The position numbers were made by a program, and so were the translations under genes. Below, piece after piece: positions 52,663 to 60,155 of a stretch of DNA of 64,000 nucleotides; position 1 is the stretch's first letter, and every line of letters begins with the position of its first letter. Under the pieces are notes generated by a model. It was not told where the DNA came from. It saw nothing but the letters and a program-made list of their open reading frames with translations, and made no database searches. The stretch covers positions 62,001-126,000 of the forward strand of contig NZ_JAHKPD010000018.1 in NCBI RefSeq assembly GCF_018860245.1, in the 5' to 3' direction. The stretch comes from Pseudotamlana agarivorans (GTDB lineage Bacteria; Bacteroidota; Bacteroidia; Flavobacteriales; Flavobacteriaceae).

Positions 52663-54069
52663 CTAAATATCTTCGGCTAGAGTGATTGCTTTAGTTAATG
52701 CGCCCAGTTTATTAAAAACTTCCTGTAATTCACTTTCAGCATCCGATTTTGAAACCATTCCGGCGCCAGCTTGCCAATTTAATTTATAGTTCTTACTTAA
52801 AAAGGTGCGTATCATAATGGCGTGATTAAAATTGCCATCAAAATCCATAAAACCGATCGCGCCACCATAGTACCCACGACTTGTTTTTTCATATTTTTCT
52901 ATAAGCTGCATCGCCATGTGTTTCGGTGCGCCACTTAATGTTCCCGCAGGGAATGTATCGGCAACAACCTGCATGGTTGAAGTAGTCTCATGTTTTTTAC
53001 CTGTAACTTTACTAACTAAGTGAATCACGTGAGAAAAGAATTGAACCTCACGATAAGTAACCACTTTCACATCACTACCATGGCGGCTTAAATCATTTCG
53101 TGCTAAATCAACAAGCATCACGTGTTCTGCATTTTCTTTATCGTCTGCTTTTAAAGCTTCAGCGAGTTTTTCATCTTGTTCATCATTTCCGGTACGCTTA
53201 AAAGTTCCGGCGATTGGATGAATTTCAGCTAAACCATCATCCACAACAAGCTGGGCCTCTGGGGAACTACCAAAAATTCTAAAATCACCATAATCAAAAT
53301 AAAATAAGTACGGTGACGGATTGATGCTTCGTAAAGCACGATACACATTAAAGTCATCACCCGTAAATTCTTGAGAAAATCGTCTTGATAAAACCAGTTG
53401 AAAGATGTCACCACGACCTGCGTGTTTTTTGGCAACGGCTACTTGTTCTCTAAATTCATCATCGGTTAAATTCGATTGAATGGGACCTTTAGAACTGAAA
53501 TCGTATTCAGCAAAATTCTGAGTATTTATCAGTTTAGCAATGGCATCAATATTGTTTTCTTGATCTTCGTAACAATGTGCGAAAATATAAGCTTCATTTT
53601 TATAATGATTGATGGCAATAATGTTCTTGTAAACGGCATAATACATGTCTGGAACCGTAACAGAATCATCTTTTTTGCTTATTTGAATATCTTCAAAGTA
53701 ACGTACAGCATCATAAGCCGTATAGCCGAAAATACCGTTGTTTATAAACTTGAAGTCTTCATCTGAATTCGTATCAAAACGCTTAGTGAATTTGTAAATT
53801 TCATCAACAACATTCACATCATCAGTAATGTCTATAGCAGTTGAACTTCCGTCAGGATAGGTTTCATAAATGACCTCGTTTTCAACTTTTATCGTCGCAA
53901 TAGGGTTGAAACAGATATAAGAGAAGTTTTTATGACTTCTATGGTAGTCACCACTCTCTAATAGTATGCTATTTGGGTATTTATCGCGAATTTTATAGTA
54001 AACCGTAACCGGTGTTATGGTGTCGGTTAATATTCTTTTATGATGGGTGTATAGGCTAAATTTTTTCAT
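52663..54069 (-). CDS. trpE: Anthranilate synthase component I
   Basis: A 468-residue chorismate-utilising enzyme making anthranilate, the first step to tryptophan. The start is MKKFSLYTHHKRI; a further ATG three codons upstream (MLYMKK) is next to the attenuator hairpin. The feedback-inhibition motif LLES is at 36-39. Catalytic-domain motifs: GDIFQLVLSRRF, NPSPYLFYFDYGDFRIFGSSPEAQLVV, HPIAGTFKR, ENAEHVMLVDLARNDLSR, and AGTLSGAPKHMAMQLIEKYE. It is under Trp attenuation by the leader upstream. Confidence 0.97.
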   Translation of the reverse strand: MKKFSLYTHHKRILTDTITPVTVYYKIRDKYPNSILLESGDYHRSHKNFSYICFNPIATIKVENEVIYETYPDGSSTAIDITDDVNVVDEIYKFTKRFDTNSDEDFKFINNGIFGYTAYDAVRYFEDIQISKKDDSVTVPDMYYAVYKNIIAINHYKNEAYIFAHCYEDQENNIDAIAKLINTQNFAEYDFSSKGPIQSNLTDDEFREQVAVAKKHAGRGDIFQLVLSRRFSQEFTGDDFNVYRALRSINPSPYLFYFDYGDFRIFGSSPEAQLVVDDGLAEIHPIAGTFKRTGNDEQDEKLAEALKADDKENAEHVMLVDLARNDLSRHGSDVKVVTYREVQFFSHVIHLVSKVTGKKHETTSTMQVVADTFPAGTLSGAPKHMAMQLIEKYEKTSRGYYGGAIGFMDFDGNFNHAIMIRTFLSKNYKLNWQAGAGMVSKSDAESELQEVFNKLGALTKAITLAEDI

Positions 54070-54080
54070 ATATAACATAA

Positions 54081-54110
54081 AAAAGGCTTGTCGTGAATGA
54101 CAAGCCTTTT
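54081..54110 (-). terminator. trp attenuator terminator
   Basis: AAAAGGCTTGTC and GACAAGCCTTTT form a 12-bp stem with loop GTGAAT. On the minus strand it is followed by TTTTTTAT and the trpE start. Its place between the Trp-rich leader peptide and trpE makes it the attenuator. Confidence 0.9.
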
Positions 54111-54142
54111 GATATTTTAATTTTTAAATATACTAGGATTTT

Positions 54143-54154
54143 ACTTCACGAAGT
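54143..54154 (-). promoter_or_regulatory. Small hairpin after the trp leader peptide
   Basis: ACTTCACGAAGT is a 5-bp stem around CA/TG, directly after the leader stop codon; it may be part of the pause or anti-terminator structure. Confidence 0.35.
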
Positions 54155-54202
54155 TTAGTTTCGAAAGCACCACCACCAAGAATTATTTAAAAGAGTTTTC
54201 AT
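54155..54202 (-). CDS. trpL: trp operon leader peptide (three tandem Trp)
   Basis: A 15-residue ORF, MKTLLNNSWWWCFRN, between the trp promoter and the attenuator. Three consecutive TGG codons are the hallmark of ribosome-mediated attenuation: with scarce charged tRNA-Trp the ribosome stalls there and the downstream terminator should not form. The ATG is about 20 bases after the -7 box, so the mRNA has a very short leader before it. Confidence 0.92.
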   Translation of the reverse strand: MKTLLNNSWWWCFRN

Positions 54203-54221
54203 TTTGAAATTTTTATCTGGC

Positions 54222-54252
54222 CAAATATAAAAATGATAAGCGATTGCGCAAA
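54222..54252 (-). promoter_or_regulatory. trp operon promoter
   Basis: On the minus strand TTTG (54252-54249), 19 bases, then TATATTTG (54229-54222): both the Bacteroidota -33 and -7 elements at the expected spacing, just upstream of trpL. Confidence 0.8.
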
Positions 54253-54322
54253 ACTTTATATCACTTTTTTAATTAAAAGTTTGTTAAACTAAAAGATATT
54301 CAATGAAGTATTATTTAGTTTT

Positions 54323-54865
54323 ATGCTTATGAAATTAAAAGTGTTATTTGTTGCTGTTTTGATAATGGCAAGTTGTGCTAAAAATAAAAAGCAGGAAAGC
54401 GTTGCAGAAACGGTAAAAGAAGTTGAAACGCCAATAGAAAAAGATACGCCACTCGAAGTTTATGATTTTGAAGGTTTTGAAAAATATTTAAATCAGAAGG
54501 ATGATAAAATTTATGTTATTAACTTTTGGGCAACTTGGTGTGCACCATGTGTAAAAGAATTACCTTATTTTGAACAGTTGCATGCTAATTATAAAGATAA
54601 AAAAGTGGAAGTCCTTTTAGTGAGTTTAGATTTTCCGCATATGTACGATAGTAAATTGAAACCTTTTATCAAGGATAGAAAATTAATTTCGAAAGTGATT
54701 GCTTTGGATGATCCTGATATGAATACTTGGATTCCTAAAGTGTCTGAGACTTGGTCTGGAGCGCTTCCTGCAACCGTAATATATAATCAAGATAAAAGAC
54801 TGTTTTTTGAACAATCCTTCACTTATAAAGAGCTAGAAAACGAGGTTAAAAATTTTTTAAACTAA
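54323..54865 (+). CDS. TlpA-like thioredoxin-fold lipoprotein
   Basis: A 180-residue lipoprotein (Cys18, lipobox MASC) with a thioredoxin fold: active site WATWCAPC with Cys73 and Cys76, and the cis-Pro in ALPATVIY. It probably reduces or isomerises disulfides, or supports cytochrome assembly, in the periplasm. Second Met (MKLKVL, 54329) is an alternative start. The next gene, also thioredoxin-like, follows after 12 bases. Confidence 0.9.
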   Translation: MLMKLKVLFVAVLIMASCAKNKKQESVAETVKEVETPIEKDTPLEVYDFEGFEKYLNQKDDKIYVINFWATWCAPCVKELPYFEQLHANYKDKKVEVLLVSLDFPHMYDSKLKPFIKDRKLISKVIALDDPDMNTWIPKVSETWSGALPATVIYNQDKRLFFEQSFTYKELENEVKNFLN

Positions 54866-54877
54866 AACTATTACATT

Positions 54878-55495
54878 ATGAAAAAAGTAATTAAAGTAAT
54901 ATCAGGAGGCTTGTTGGTGCTTTTGATTAGTGCATTTACAGTAAACGCTACGAAAAGTAACGGCTATAAAATTGGTGATATTGCAGAGGATTTTTCCTTA
55001 AAAAATATTGATGGTAAAATGGTATCGATGGCCGATTATAATGATGCTAAGGGGTTTATTATAACTTTTACCTGTAACACCTGCCCTTACGCTGTCATGT
55101 ATGAAGATAGAATTATAGAATTGAACAAGAAATATGCCCCTAAAGGTTACCCAGTTATCGCCATTATGCCTAATAATATTGATGTGAAACCTGGAGATGC
55201 TTTGCCGGAAATGAAAAAAAGGGCAGGCGAGAAAGGATTTAATTTTCCGTATTTAATTGATGAAAGTCAAGCTGTATATCCGAAATTTGGAGCGACAAAA
55301 ACACCGCATATATTTGTTTTAGAGAAAACAAGTAAAGGTAATGTGGTTAAGTATATTGGAGCCATAGATGATAATTATAAAGATGCTTCTGCTGTGACTA
55401 CGAAATATGTTGAAGCTGCTGTAGATGCTTTATTAAACGGGAAAGAAGTTCCTCAACCAGAAACTAAAGCGATTGGTTGCAGTATTAAAGTTTAA
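54878..55495 (+). CDS. Redoxin/thioredoxin-family secreted protein
   Basis: A 205-residue protein with a signal peptide (about 1-24) and a redoxin domain: GDIAEDFSLKNIDGKMVSM, active site CNTCP with Cys66 and Cys69, cis-Pro in GATKTPHIFVL. A further Cys lies four residues from the end (GCSIKV). It resembles alkyl-hydroperoxide-reductase/thiol-specific antioxidant family members found beside TlpA-like proteins. It is co-transcribed with the preceding gene. Confidence 0.88.
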   Translation: MKKVIKVISGGLLVLLISAFTVNATKSNGYKIGDIAEDFSLKNIDGKMVSMADYNDAKGFIITFTCNTCPYAVMYEDRIIELNKKYAPKGYPVIAIMPNNIDVKPGDALPEMKKRAGEKGFNFPYLIDESQAVYPKFGATKTPHIFVLEKTSKGNVVKYIGAIDDNYKDASAVTTKYVEAAVDALLNGKEVPQPETKAIGCSIKV

Positions 55496-55516
55496 ATTTA
55501 TTGTTTGTTCTTATTG

Positions 55517-55560
55517 TGCCTTATTCTTTGATATGTTTATATCTAGAATAAGGCATTTTT
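55517..55560 (+). terminator. Terminator of the thioredoxin pair
   Basis: TGCCTTATTCT and AGAATAAGGCA form an 11-bp stem with a 17-base loop, followed by five T and ATTT. Confidence 0.8.
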
Positions 55561-55853
55561 ATTTAGTACTTACCAAATAAGTAGTTCTTCCATTATAATT
55601 GGTGAAAAATTTCATTCGCAATCTTCAAATTGATGAAATTGTATACAGTTAACTTAAATTCATTTGTCTAATAAAACCATTTAGATGTAAACGTTATTCA
55701 GGAGTTTTTAAATGATTTTTATCAAATTATGATCTTAATCATCAGATAATAAGGGGTGTTGGTTGAAATGAGCAATATCTTGGGCGGTTCGAGTAACCTT
55801 AAAAGGGTGGTTGTGATTGTATCTTTATTGCTATTAATCTAAATTAAATTATT
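55561..55853. other. Non-coding gap upstream of the leucine-rich protein gene
   Basis: No ORF or known RNA is seen. There is a weak inverted repeat (AATTTCAT...ATGAAATT, near 55608-55640). The upstream regulatory region of the next gene must be here, but I see no exact TAnnTTTG motif. Confidence 0.4.
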
Positions 55854-56765
55854 ATGTTAAAAAAATTACTTTTTTCAATGGCTCTAGTTTTAGGGTTTAC
55901 ATCTGCAAACGCACAATTAGTAGACGATAATCTTTTTATTCAAGGGGGGATATTGTATAAAGTTGCAAATGGAGCAACAGAAGTGCATACCAACCAAGTC
56001 TCATCAGATGCTACACACGATGGTACTACTGGAGCGCCACTTGCTGTTCCTGTTACACATGCATACACTGATGCTGTAGTAACGATTCCTGATAATGTAA
56101 CAGTAGGAGCGCAAACTTTTGCAGTTACACAAATTGGGGCATTTACATGGGATGGCAATATTACGTTAACATCATTAACCCTTGGTGCAAACATCACTAC
56201 AATAGGAAACAGGTCAATAAGAGGTGCTGCGAATCTTGCAACTCTAGATTTGACACCAGCAACTGGTTTAACGACAGTTTTGGTAAGAGGGTTGCAGAGC
56301 TTAAATGGACTTACTAGTCCACTCGAGTTTCCAGCTAGTTTTACTACATTTGGGGCTCAAGTGTTTAACAGTTGTACAAACATTTCTTTACACTTTAATG
56401 GTCCTGTAACAGGGTTAACATTCCCTGGGAATATTTTAACAGGAATTGCATCGGGTAATGCTACATTAACAACGGCTAATCCTGCTGATTTGGCTGGGTA
56501 TGGCGCAGTTGAGCCTTTTGCTACTTATTATTCTAACACGTTGTCTACATCTGATGTAAGATTAGAAGATACCGTTAAAATTTCAATTGCTAATAAAGGA
56601 GCTACTTTAAAAATTTCTGGTATTGAATACAACGCGCTTTCCATTTATAGTATTACGGGTAAAAAAGTAACTGTATCAACTGATATTTCGGCTTTGGCTC
56701 CTGGTTTATACATCGCGGTTATTTCTACTGATGGAGGTTCTGTTTCTAAAAAGTTTGTAAAGTAA
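55854..56765 (+). CDS. Leucine-rich (BspA-like) T9SS-exported surface protein
   Basis: A 303-residue protein: signal peptide (MLKKLLFSMALVLGFTSANAQ), a central region of LRR_5/BspA-type repeats (VTQIGAFTWDGNITLTSLTLGANITTIGNRSIRGAANLATLDL), and a C-terminal type A T9SS sorting domain (ALSIYSITGKKVTVSTDISALAPGLYIAVIST, KKFVK). It should be exported by the Por system and sit on the cell surface or be released; the ligand is not known. Base composition is a bit richer in G/C than the neighbours. It ends at a double hairpin. Confidence 0.88.
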   Translation: MLKKLLFSMALVLGFTSANAQLVDDNLFIQGGILYKVANGATEVHTNQVSSDATHDGTTGAPLAVPVTHAYTDAVVTIPDNVTVGAQTFAVTQIGAFTWDGNITLTSLTLGANITTIGNRSIRGAANLATLDLTPATGLTTVLVRGLQSLNGLTSPLEFPASFTTFGAQVFNSCTNISLHFNGPVTGLTFPGNILTGIASGNATLTTANPADLAGYGAVEPFATYYSNTLSTSDVRLEDTVKISIANKGATLKISGIEYNALSIYSITGKKVTVSTDISALAPGLYIAVISTDGGSVSKKFVK

Positions 56766-56788
56766 CTTATTTAAGATATAACAACATT

Positions 56789-56811
56789 AGCTATCATAAT
56801 TGATGATAGCT
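56789..56811 (+). terminator. First hairpin downstream of the LRR gene
   Basis: AGCTATCAT and ATGATAGCT form a 9-bp stem with loop AATTG. No T-run; it may stabilise the mRNA end. Confidence 0.5.
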
Positions 56812-56816
56812 GTTTA

Positions 56817-56850
56817 AGGCAGTAATTTTGATTACTGCCTTTGTTTTTTT
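56817..56850 (+). terminator. Terminator of the LRR protein gene
   Basis: AGGCAGTAAT and ATTACTGCCT form a 10-bp stem with loop TTTG, followed by TTGTTTTTTT. Confidence 0.85.
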
Positions 56851-56943
56851 GCCGAATTCAGCTGTTTTTGAGTTATGTTATAGTGAAATAATTTTGAAGG
56901 TGTAATTCTTCGGGTTTTTTTTCGTCTATACTATTAGAAATCT

Positions 56944-56951
56944 TAATTTTG
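56944..56951 (+). promoter_or_regulatory. Putative -7 box of the rhodanese operon
   Basis: TAATTTTG matches TAnnTTTG 22 bases before the first rhodanese start. Confidence 0.4.
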
Positions 56952-56973
56952 TAAAACACACATAAAATCAAAC

Positions 56974-57288
56974 ATGGAAGATTTAACACAAGAAGAATGG
57001 GTAGAACAATTAGCGCAAGATAAAAACGCTGTTGTTTTAGATGTAAGAACCGATGCTGAAGTTGCTGAAGGGATTATCGAGAATGCAATTCATATAGATA
57101 TTTACAAAGGACAAGAGTTTGTAAATGAAATTGAGGAATTAGATAAATCTAAAAACTATTATGTGTATTGTCGATCTGGAAACCGTTCAGGTAAAGCTTG
57201 TCAACTCATGGAACAGTTAGGTTTTGAAAATGCTTATAACCTTGAAGGAGGTATGTTAGAATGGACTGGTGATGTTGTTGAAAAGTAA
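56974..57288 (+). CDS. Cytosolic single-domain rhodanese
   Basis: A 104-residue rhodanese domain with catalytic Cys66 in the loop CRSGNRS. No signal peptide. It transfers sulfur from persulfide to a nucleophile; partner not known. It is 8 bases before a second, exported rhodanese, so the pair handles sulfur on both sides of the membrane. Confidence 0.9.
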   Translation: MEDLTQEEWVEQLAQDKNAVVLDVRTDAEVAEGIIENAIHIDIYKGQEFVNEIEELDKSKNYYVYCRSGNRSGKACQLMEQLGFENAYNLEGGMLEWTGDVVEK

Positions 57289-57296
57289 TTAGTAGT

Positions 57297-57689
57297 ATGA
57301 AGTATTATATACATTGTCTATTATTCTTTATGTTTTTTGCTTTTGCGAGCTGTAATCAATCTGCATCTGATGATTATGTAGATATGAGCGTAAAACAATT
57401 TAAAACCGATGTAAGTCATGACTTTGTTCAGCTTGTAGATGTGCGAACACCCGAAGAATTTAAAGAAGGTCACTTGGAGAACGCTATTAACGTTGATTTC
57501 AAAGCTAATGATTTCAAGGATAATATTGAAAAATTAAATTCTGATAAAGCTGTATATATTTATTGTCGCTCAGGAAAACGCAGTAAAAAAAGTGTATCTT
57601 ATTTCAAGAAAGTAGGTTTTACTACGATATATAATTTGAAAGGAGGCATCCTTGCTTGGAAGGCAAAAAGTCTTCCTGTAGTTAAATAA
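57297..57689 (+). CDS. Rhodanese-like lipoprotein
   Basis: A 130-residue lipoprotein (Cys19, FASCNQ) with one rhodanese domain: LVDVRTPEEFKEGHLENAINVDF and catalytic Cys90 in CRSGKRS. It faces the periplasm. It is related to, but clearly diverged from, the preceding cytosolic rhodanese, suggesting an old duplication. Confidence 0.9.
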   Translation: MKYYIHCLLFFMFFAFASCNQSASDDYVDMSVKQFKTDVSHDFVQLVDVRTPEEFKEGHLENAINVDFKANDFKDNIEKLNSDKAVYIYCRSGKRSKKSVSYFKKVGFTTIYNLKGGILAWKAKSLPVVK

Positions 57690-57914
57690 GTTTAGTATTT
57701 CGAAAAACCGTTTTTGGTTTCTTTTTTTCTGATTTACATTGCGTAATCGTTCATGTAAAACGAGTATTTAAACGTTTATCTAAAATTTAAGCCATTCATC
57801 TTTTTTATTTTAATATAAGGTGCTCTTTTTTATACCTTTAATATCAAGTTTGCTAAAATATTGATGATTCAATAATATTAAGGCAAAACATGAACATAAT
57901 TAATAGCGTTTAAA

Positions 57915-58184
57915 ATGGAATATGGTTTTGTAGTATTAGGAATTGTTGCTTTATTGTTTATTAGCATGTATGGATATTCATATATATCTGTTGCTCAAGA
58001 GAAAGCAAAGTTAACAAAAGAAAGACAATTACGTAAAGAGAAAGAGGAACATAGGCGTCAAAGTCGGCTTAGACATCAAGCAATCATAGACGAAAAAGTA
58101 AGTAAAGTTGCGGCAAGGAGAGAAGAAATTCAACGCGAGTTGCAATTGTTAAAAGATATGAAAACAGCGCAAAAAGTGAGTTAA
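57915..58184 (+). CDS. Small membrane-anchored coiled-coil protein
   Basis: An 89-residue protein: one transmembrane helix (about 3-24, FVVLGIVALLFISMYGYSYI) and then a highly charged helix rich in Glu, Lys and Arg (KLTKERQLRKEKEEHRRQSRLRHQA) that should form a coiled coil in the cytoplasm. No family recognised. It ends at a shared terminator. Confidence 0.65.
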   Translation: MEYGFVVLGIVALLFISMYGYSYISVAQEKAKLTKERQLRKEKEEHRRQSRLRHQAIIDEKVSKVAARREEIQRELQLLKDMKTAQKVS

Positions 58185-58204
58185 ACTGCTTTGTGTTTTA
58201 ATAT

Positions 58205-58241
58205 AAAAAAGCCCGTATAGCTAAGCTATTTGGGCTTTTTT
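58205..58241. terminator. Bidirectional terminator
   Basis: AAAAAAGCCC-GTATAGC pairs with GCTATTT-GGGCTTTTTT (one mismatch, one wobble). It ends both the coiled-coil gene and the converging minus-strand gene whose stop codon is at its edge. Confidence 0.85.
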
Positions 58242-58599
58242 AATTTAAGAGCTTGTTTTCTGTATTAATTCTTATACATTGTTCAGAACCAAGAAAGTAT
58301 GGGTCTCCATATTCCTCAGACCAAAAGCCTTCTAAAATATTTGTAGAAAGACATTTATAAACAGCAACACCGTAAAATGTTTCGTTGTTTTCGCCTTGGT
58401 ATTGAAAATTTATAACAAGAATATTGTCTTTAAAAAATCCATGACCTAACTGTGTTTGGGTTTCGTTAATACACCATTCTGCTTTAATTCTATTGAAATG
58501 GTCTAGATTTAATTTTAAGGTACCTCTATAAGTGTTTTTTTCACCATCTTGATTACTACCAACGATATTGTATTTGCCAACTAGCTCTTGAATTGTCAT
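58240..58599 (-). CDS. Small soluble beta-rich protein, unknown function
   Basis: A 119-residue protein without signal peptide. Pattern YNIVGSNQDGEKNTYRGTLKLNLDHFNRIKAEWCINETQTQLGHGFFKDNILVINFQYQGENNETFYGVAVYKCLS suggests a small beta-barrel of lipocalin/fatty-acid-binding-like kind, each strand starting with a polar turn. No family name can be given. It stands alone. Confidence 0.6.
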   Translation of the reverse strand: MTIQELVGKYNIVGSNQDGEKNTYRGTLKLNLDHFNRIKAEWCINETQTQLGHGFFKDNILVINFQYQGENNETFYGVAVYKCLSTNILEGFWSEEYGDPYFLGSEQCIRINTENKLLN

Positions 58600-58784
58600 G
58601 TTTTGCGTTATGAATTTCGCCCTAAATAATGGCGTTTATCGTAATTATAAAGAATTTAATCCAATATATTTTCAAAAGCTTTTATAGAATTTAAAAAAAA
58701 TTAATTTTGATCCTATTAGTTATTTTAAAAACCATAAATCAAAACCTTTTATCTGGGGTTTTTAGATAATTATCATAACTTTAT

Positions 58785-60062
58785 ATGCTTAGTATTTTGA
58801 TTAGATATATTTACTTTTTTTTATTTTCTATAAGCCTGTTTTCACAGGAAGTTGAAATTTCTACACAGTTTTTTCAAGAGGGAACGCTTTATAAAGAATT
58901 AGATTCCAGTTTGAATAGATTAACCAGACCTATTGGTCAATTTTCTGAAAGTGAAACCTGTATGGTAGTCGATTTTTTAGGTCGGGATAACTATAAAGTC
59001 AAATATAAGGATCAAGTTGGTATTGTGAAGGTGGATGATTTAGAGGTGAATGAGGAAATGATGGACTTGTATTATGCACATCAAAATAAGGAGCGACTCA
59101 AGTTAATTCAGGCGGAGGATGCACGTAAAGAAAAAATTTATAAAACTGTAAATAAGGAAGCTTTAGAGAAGCAAAAACAAGATTCCCTTGCTAGAATAAT
59201 TGCACATCAAAAAGAGTTAGCGGAAGCTTTGCGAATAAAAAAGGCTAATGAGGCCTATCAAGCGAAGCAAAAAGCTCTTGAAGGAAAAAGAATAAAAGAT
59301 TCTGTTGATTTAAAAAGACTAAAGGACAAGGTTTTAGAAGAAAAGCGTAGCAATGATTCCATTTCTAAAAACGAGTTTAAGCAAAAGGAAATAGAAGCTA
59401 ATAAAATTAATAAATTAACTGAAGCTGACTTTGATTTTCAAAAAGAACTTTATAAAAAACAAATTAAAGATTCAATTATCCGAAGTATGGCGATACAGAG
59501 GGCGTTATACAAAAAACGCATAAAAGACTCCATTTTAAAAAGTATAAATTCGTCTGATGATAAAATGAGTTCTCTTTCAGACCCTGTTGAAAATAGTGCG
59601 GTACTAAAGGAAAAAGAAAGGTTAAAATTAGAACGTATTAAGTATAAGGATTCATGTAGTTTTGTGATTAACGATTTTGACACATTTTATAATGTTCAAA
59701 CAATACGGACAGAAGCTTACGTTCTAAGTGGTGATTTAACTGTGGAGTTATATCGTCAAGGTAGAAAAATTAATGTCTTTTTTAATTCAGATGAAGACTT
59801 GGGCTGTGTGAGTTACTTTTCTCATAATCGTTCTTCTGTAAAAGTAACTTTAGAGAGCGGAAGAAAAATTGCTTTTTATCATTCTTGGGATATGGAGTGT
59901 GGTCGTTTTTCTTTTAAAGGTAACTTGTCTAAATCTCAAATGTCTGCTTTAAAAGCATCTCCAGTTCAATCTATTACGTTAAAAGGTACTAAAGGGCGCT
60001 TCGAAATTACGAATGTTGATTATAATAACTTTTTTATGGATAAATTAAAGTGTATTGAGTAG
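58785..60062 (+). CDS. Secreted protein with long coiled coil and KRIKDS-type repeats
   Basis: A 425-residue protein: signal peptide (about 1-20, ending SLFSQ), a short SH3-like beta region (ETCMVVDFLGRDNYKVKYKDQVGIVKVDDLEV, about 58-90), a ~190-residue coiled coil rich in Lys, Glu and Ile with repeated K(R/Q)IKDS motifs (EGKRIKDSVDL, YKKQIKDSIIRSM, YKKRIKDSILKSI), and a C-terminal beta domain of about 130 residues (FVINDFDTFYNVQTIRTEAYVLSG to LKCIE). The function is unknown; a periplasmic or surface sensor or structural role is possible. Confidence 0.75.
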   Translation: MLSILIRYIYFFLFSISLFSQEVEISTQFFQEGTLYKELDSSLNRLTRPIGQFSESETCMVVDFLGRDNYKVKYKDQVGIVKVDDLEVNEEMMDLYYAHQNKERLKLIQAEDARKEKIYKTVNKEALEKQKQDSLARIIAHQKELAEALRIKKANEAYQAKQKALEGKRIKDSVDLKRLKDKVLEEKRSNDSISKNEFKQKEIEANKINKLTEADFDFQKELYKKQIKDSIIRSMAIQRALYKKRIKDSILKSINSSDDKMSSLSDPVENSAVLKEKERLKLERIKYKDSCSFVINDFDTFYNVQTIRTEAYVLSGDLTVELYRQGRKINVFFNSDEDLGCVSYFSHNRSSVKVTLESGRKIAFYHSWDMECGRFSFKGNLSKSQMSALKASPVQSITLKGTKGRFEITNVDYNNFFMDKLKCIE

Positions 60063-60081
60063 CTTTTAAGCGCTTAAAAAG

Positions 60082-60125
60082 AAAAAAGCCTCAAGTCATA
60101 AGATGTCACGACTTGAGGCTTTTTT
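60082..60125. terminator. Strong bidirectional terminator
   Basis: AAAAAAGCCTCAAGTC and GACTTGAGGCTTTTTT form a perfect 16-bp stem with a 12-base loop, between the coiled-coil gene and the first sulfatase. Confidence 0.9.
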
Positions 60126-60155
60126 ATTGGCTTTAATAAGACCGTTTTACTAAAT

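Noticed and set aside
55940-56197. 85-residue minus-strand ORF
   Set aside because: Antisense of the leucine-rich protein gene, which has a signal peptide and a T9SS tail.
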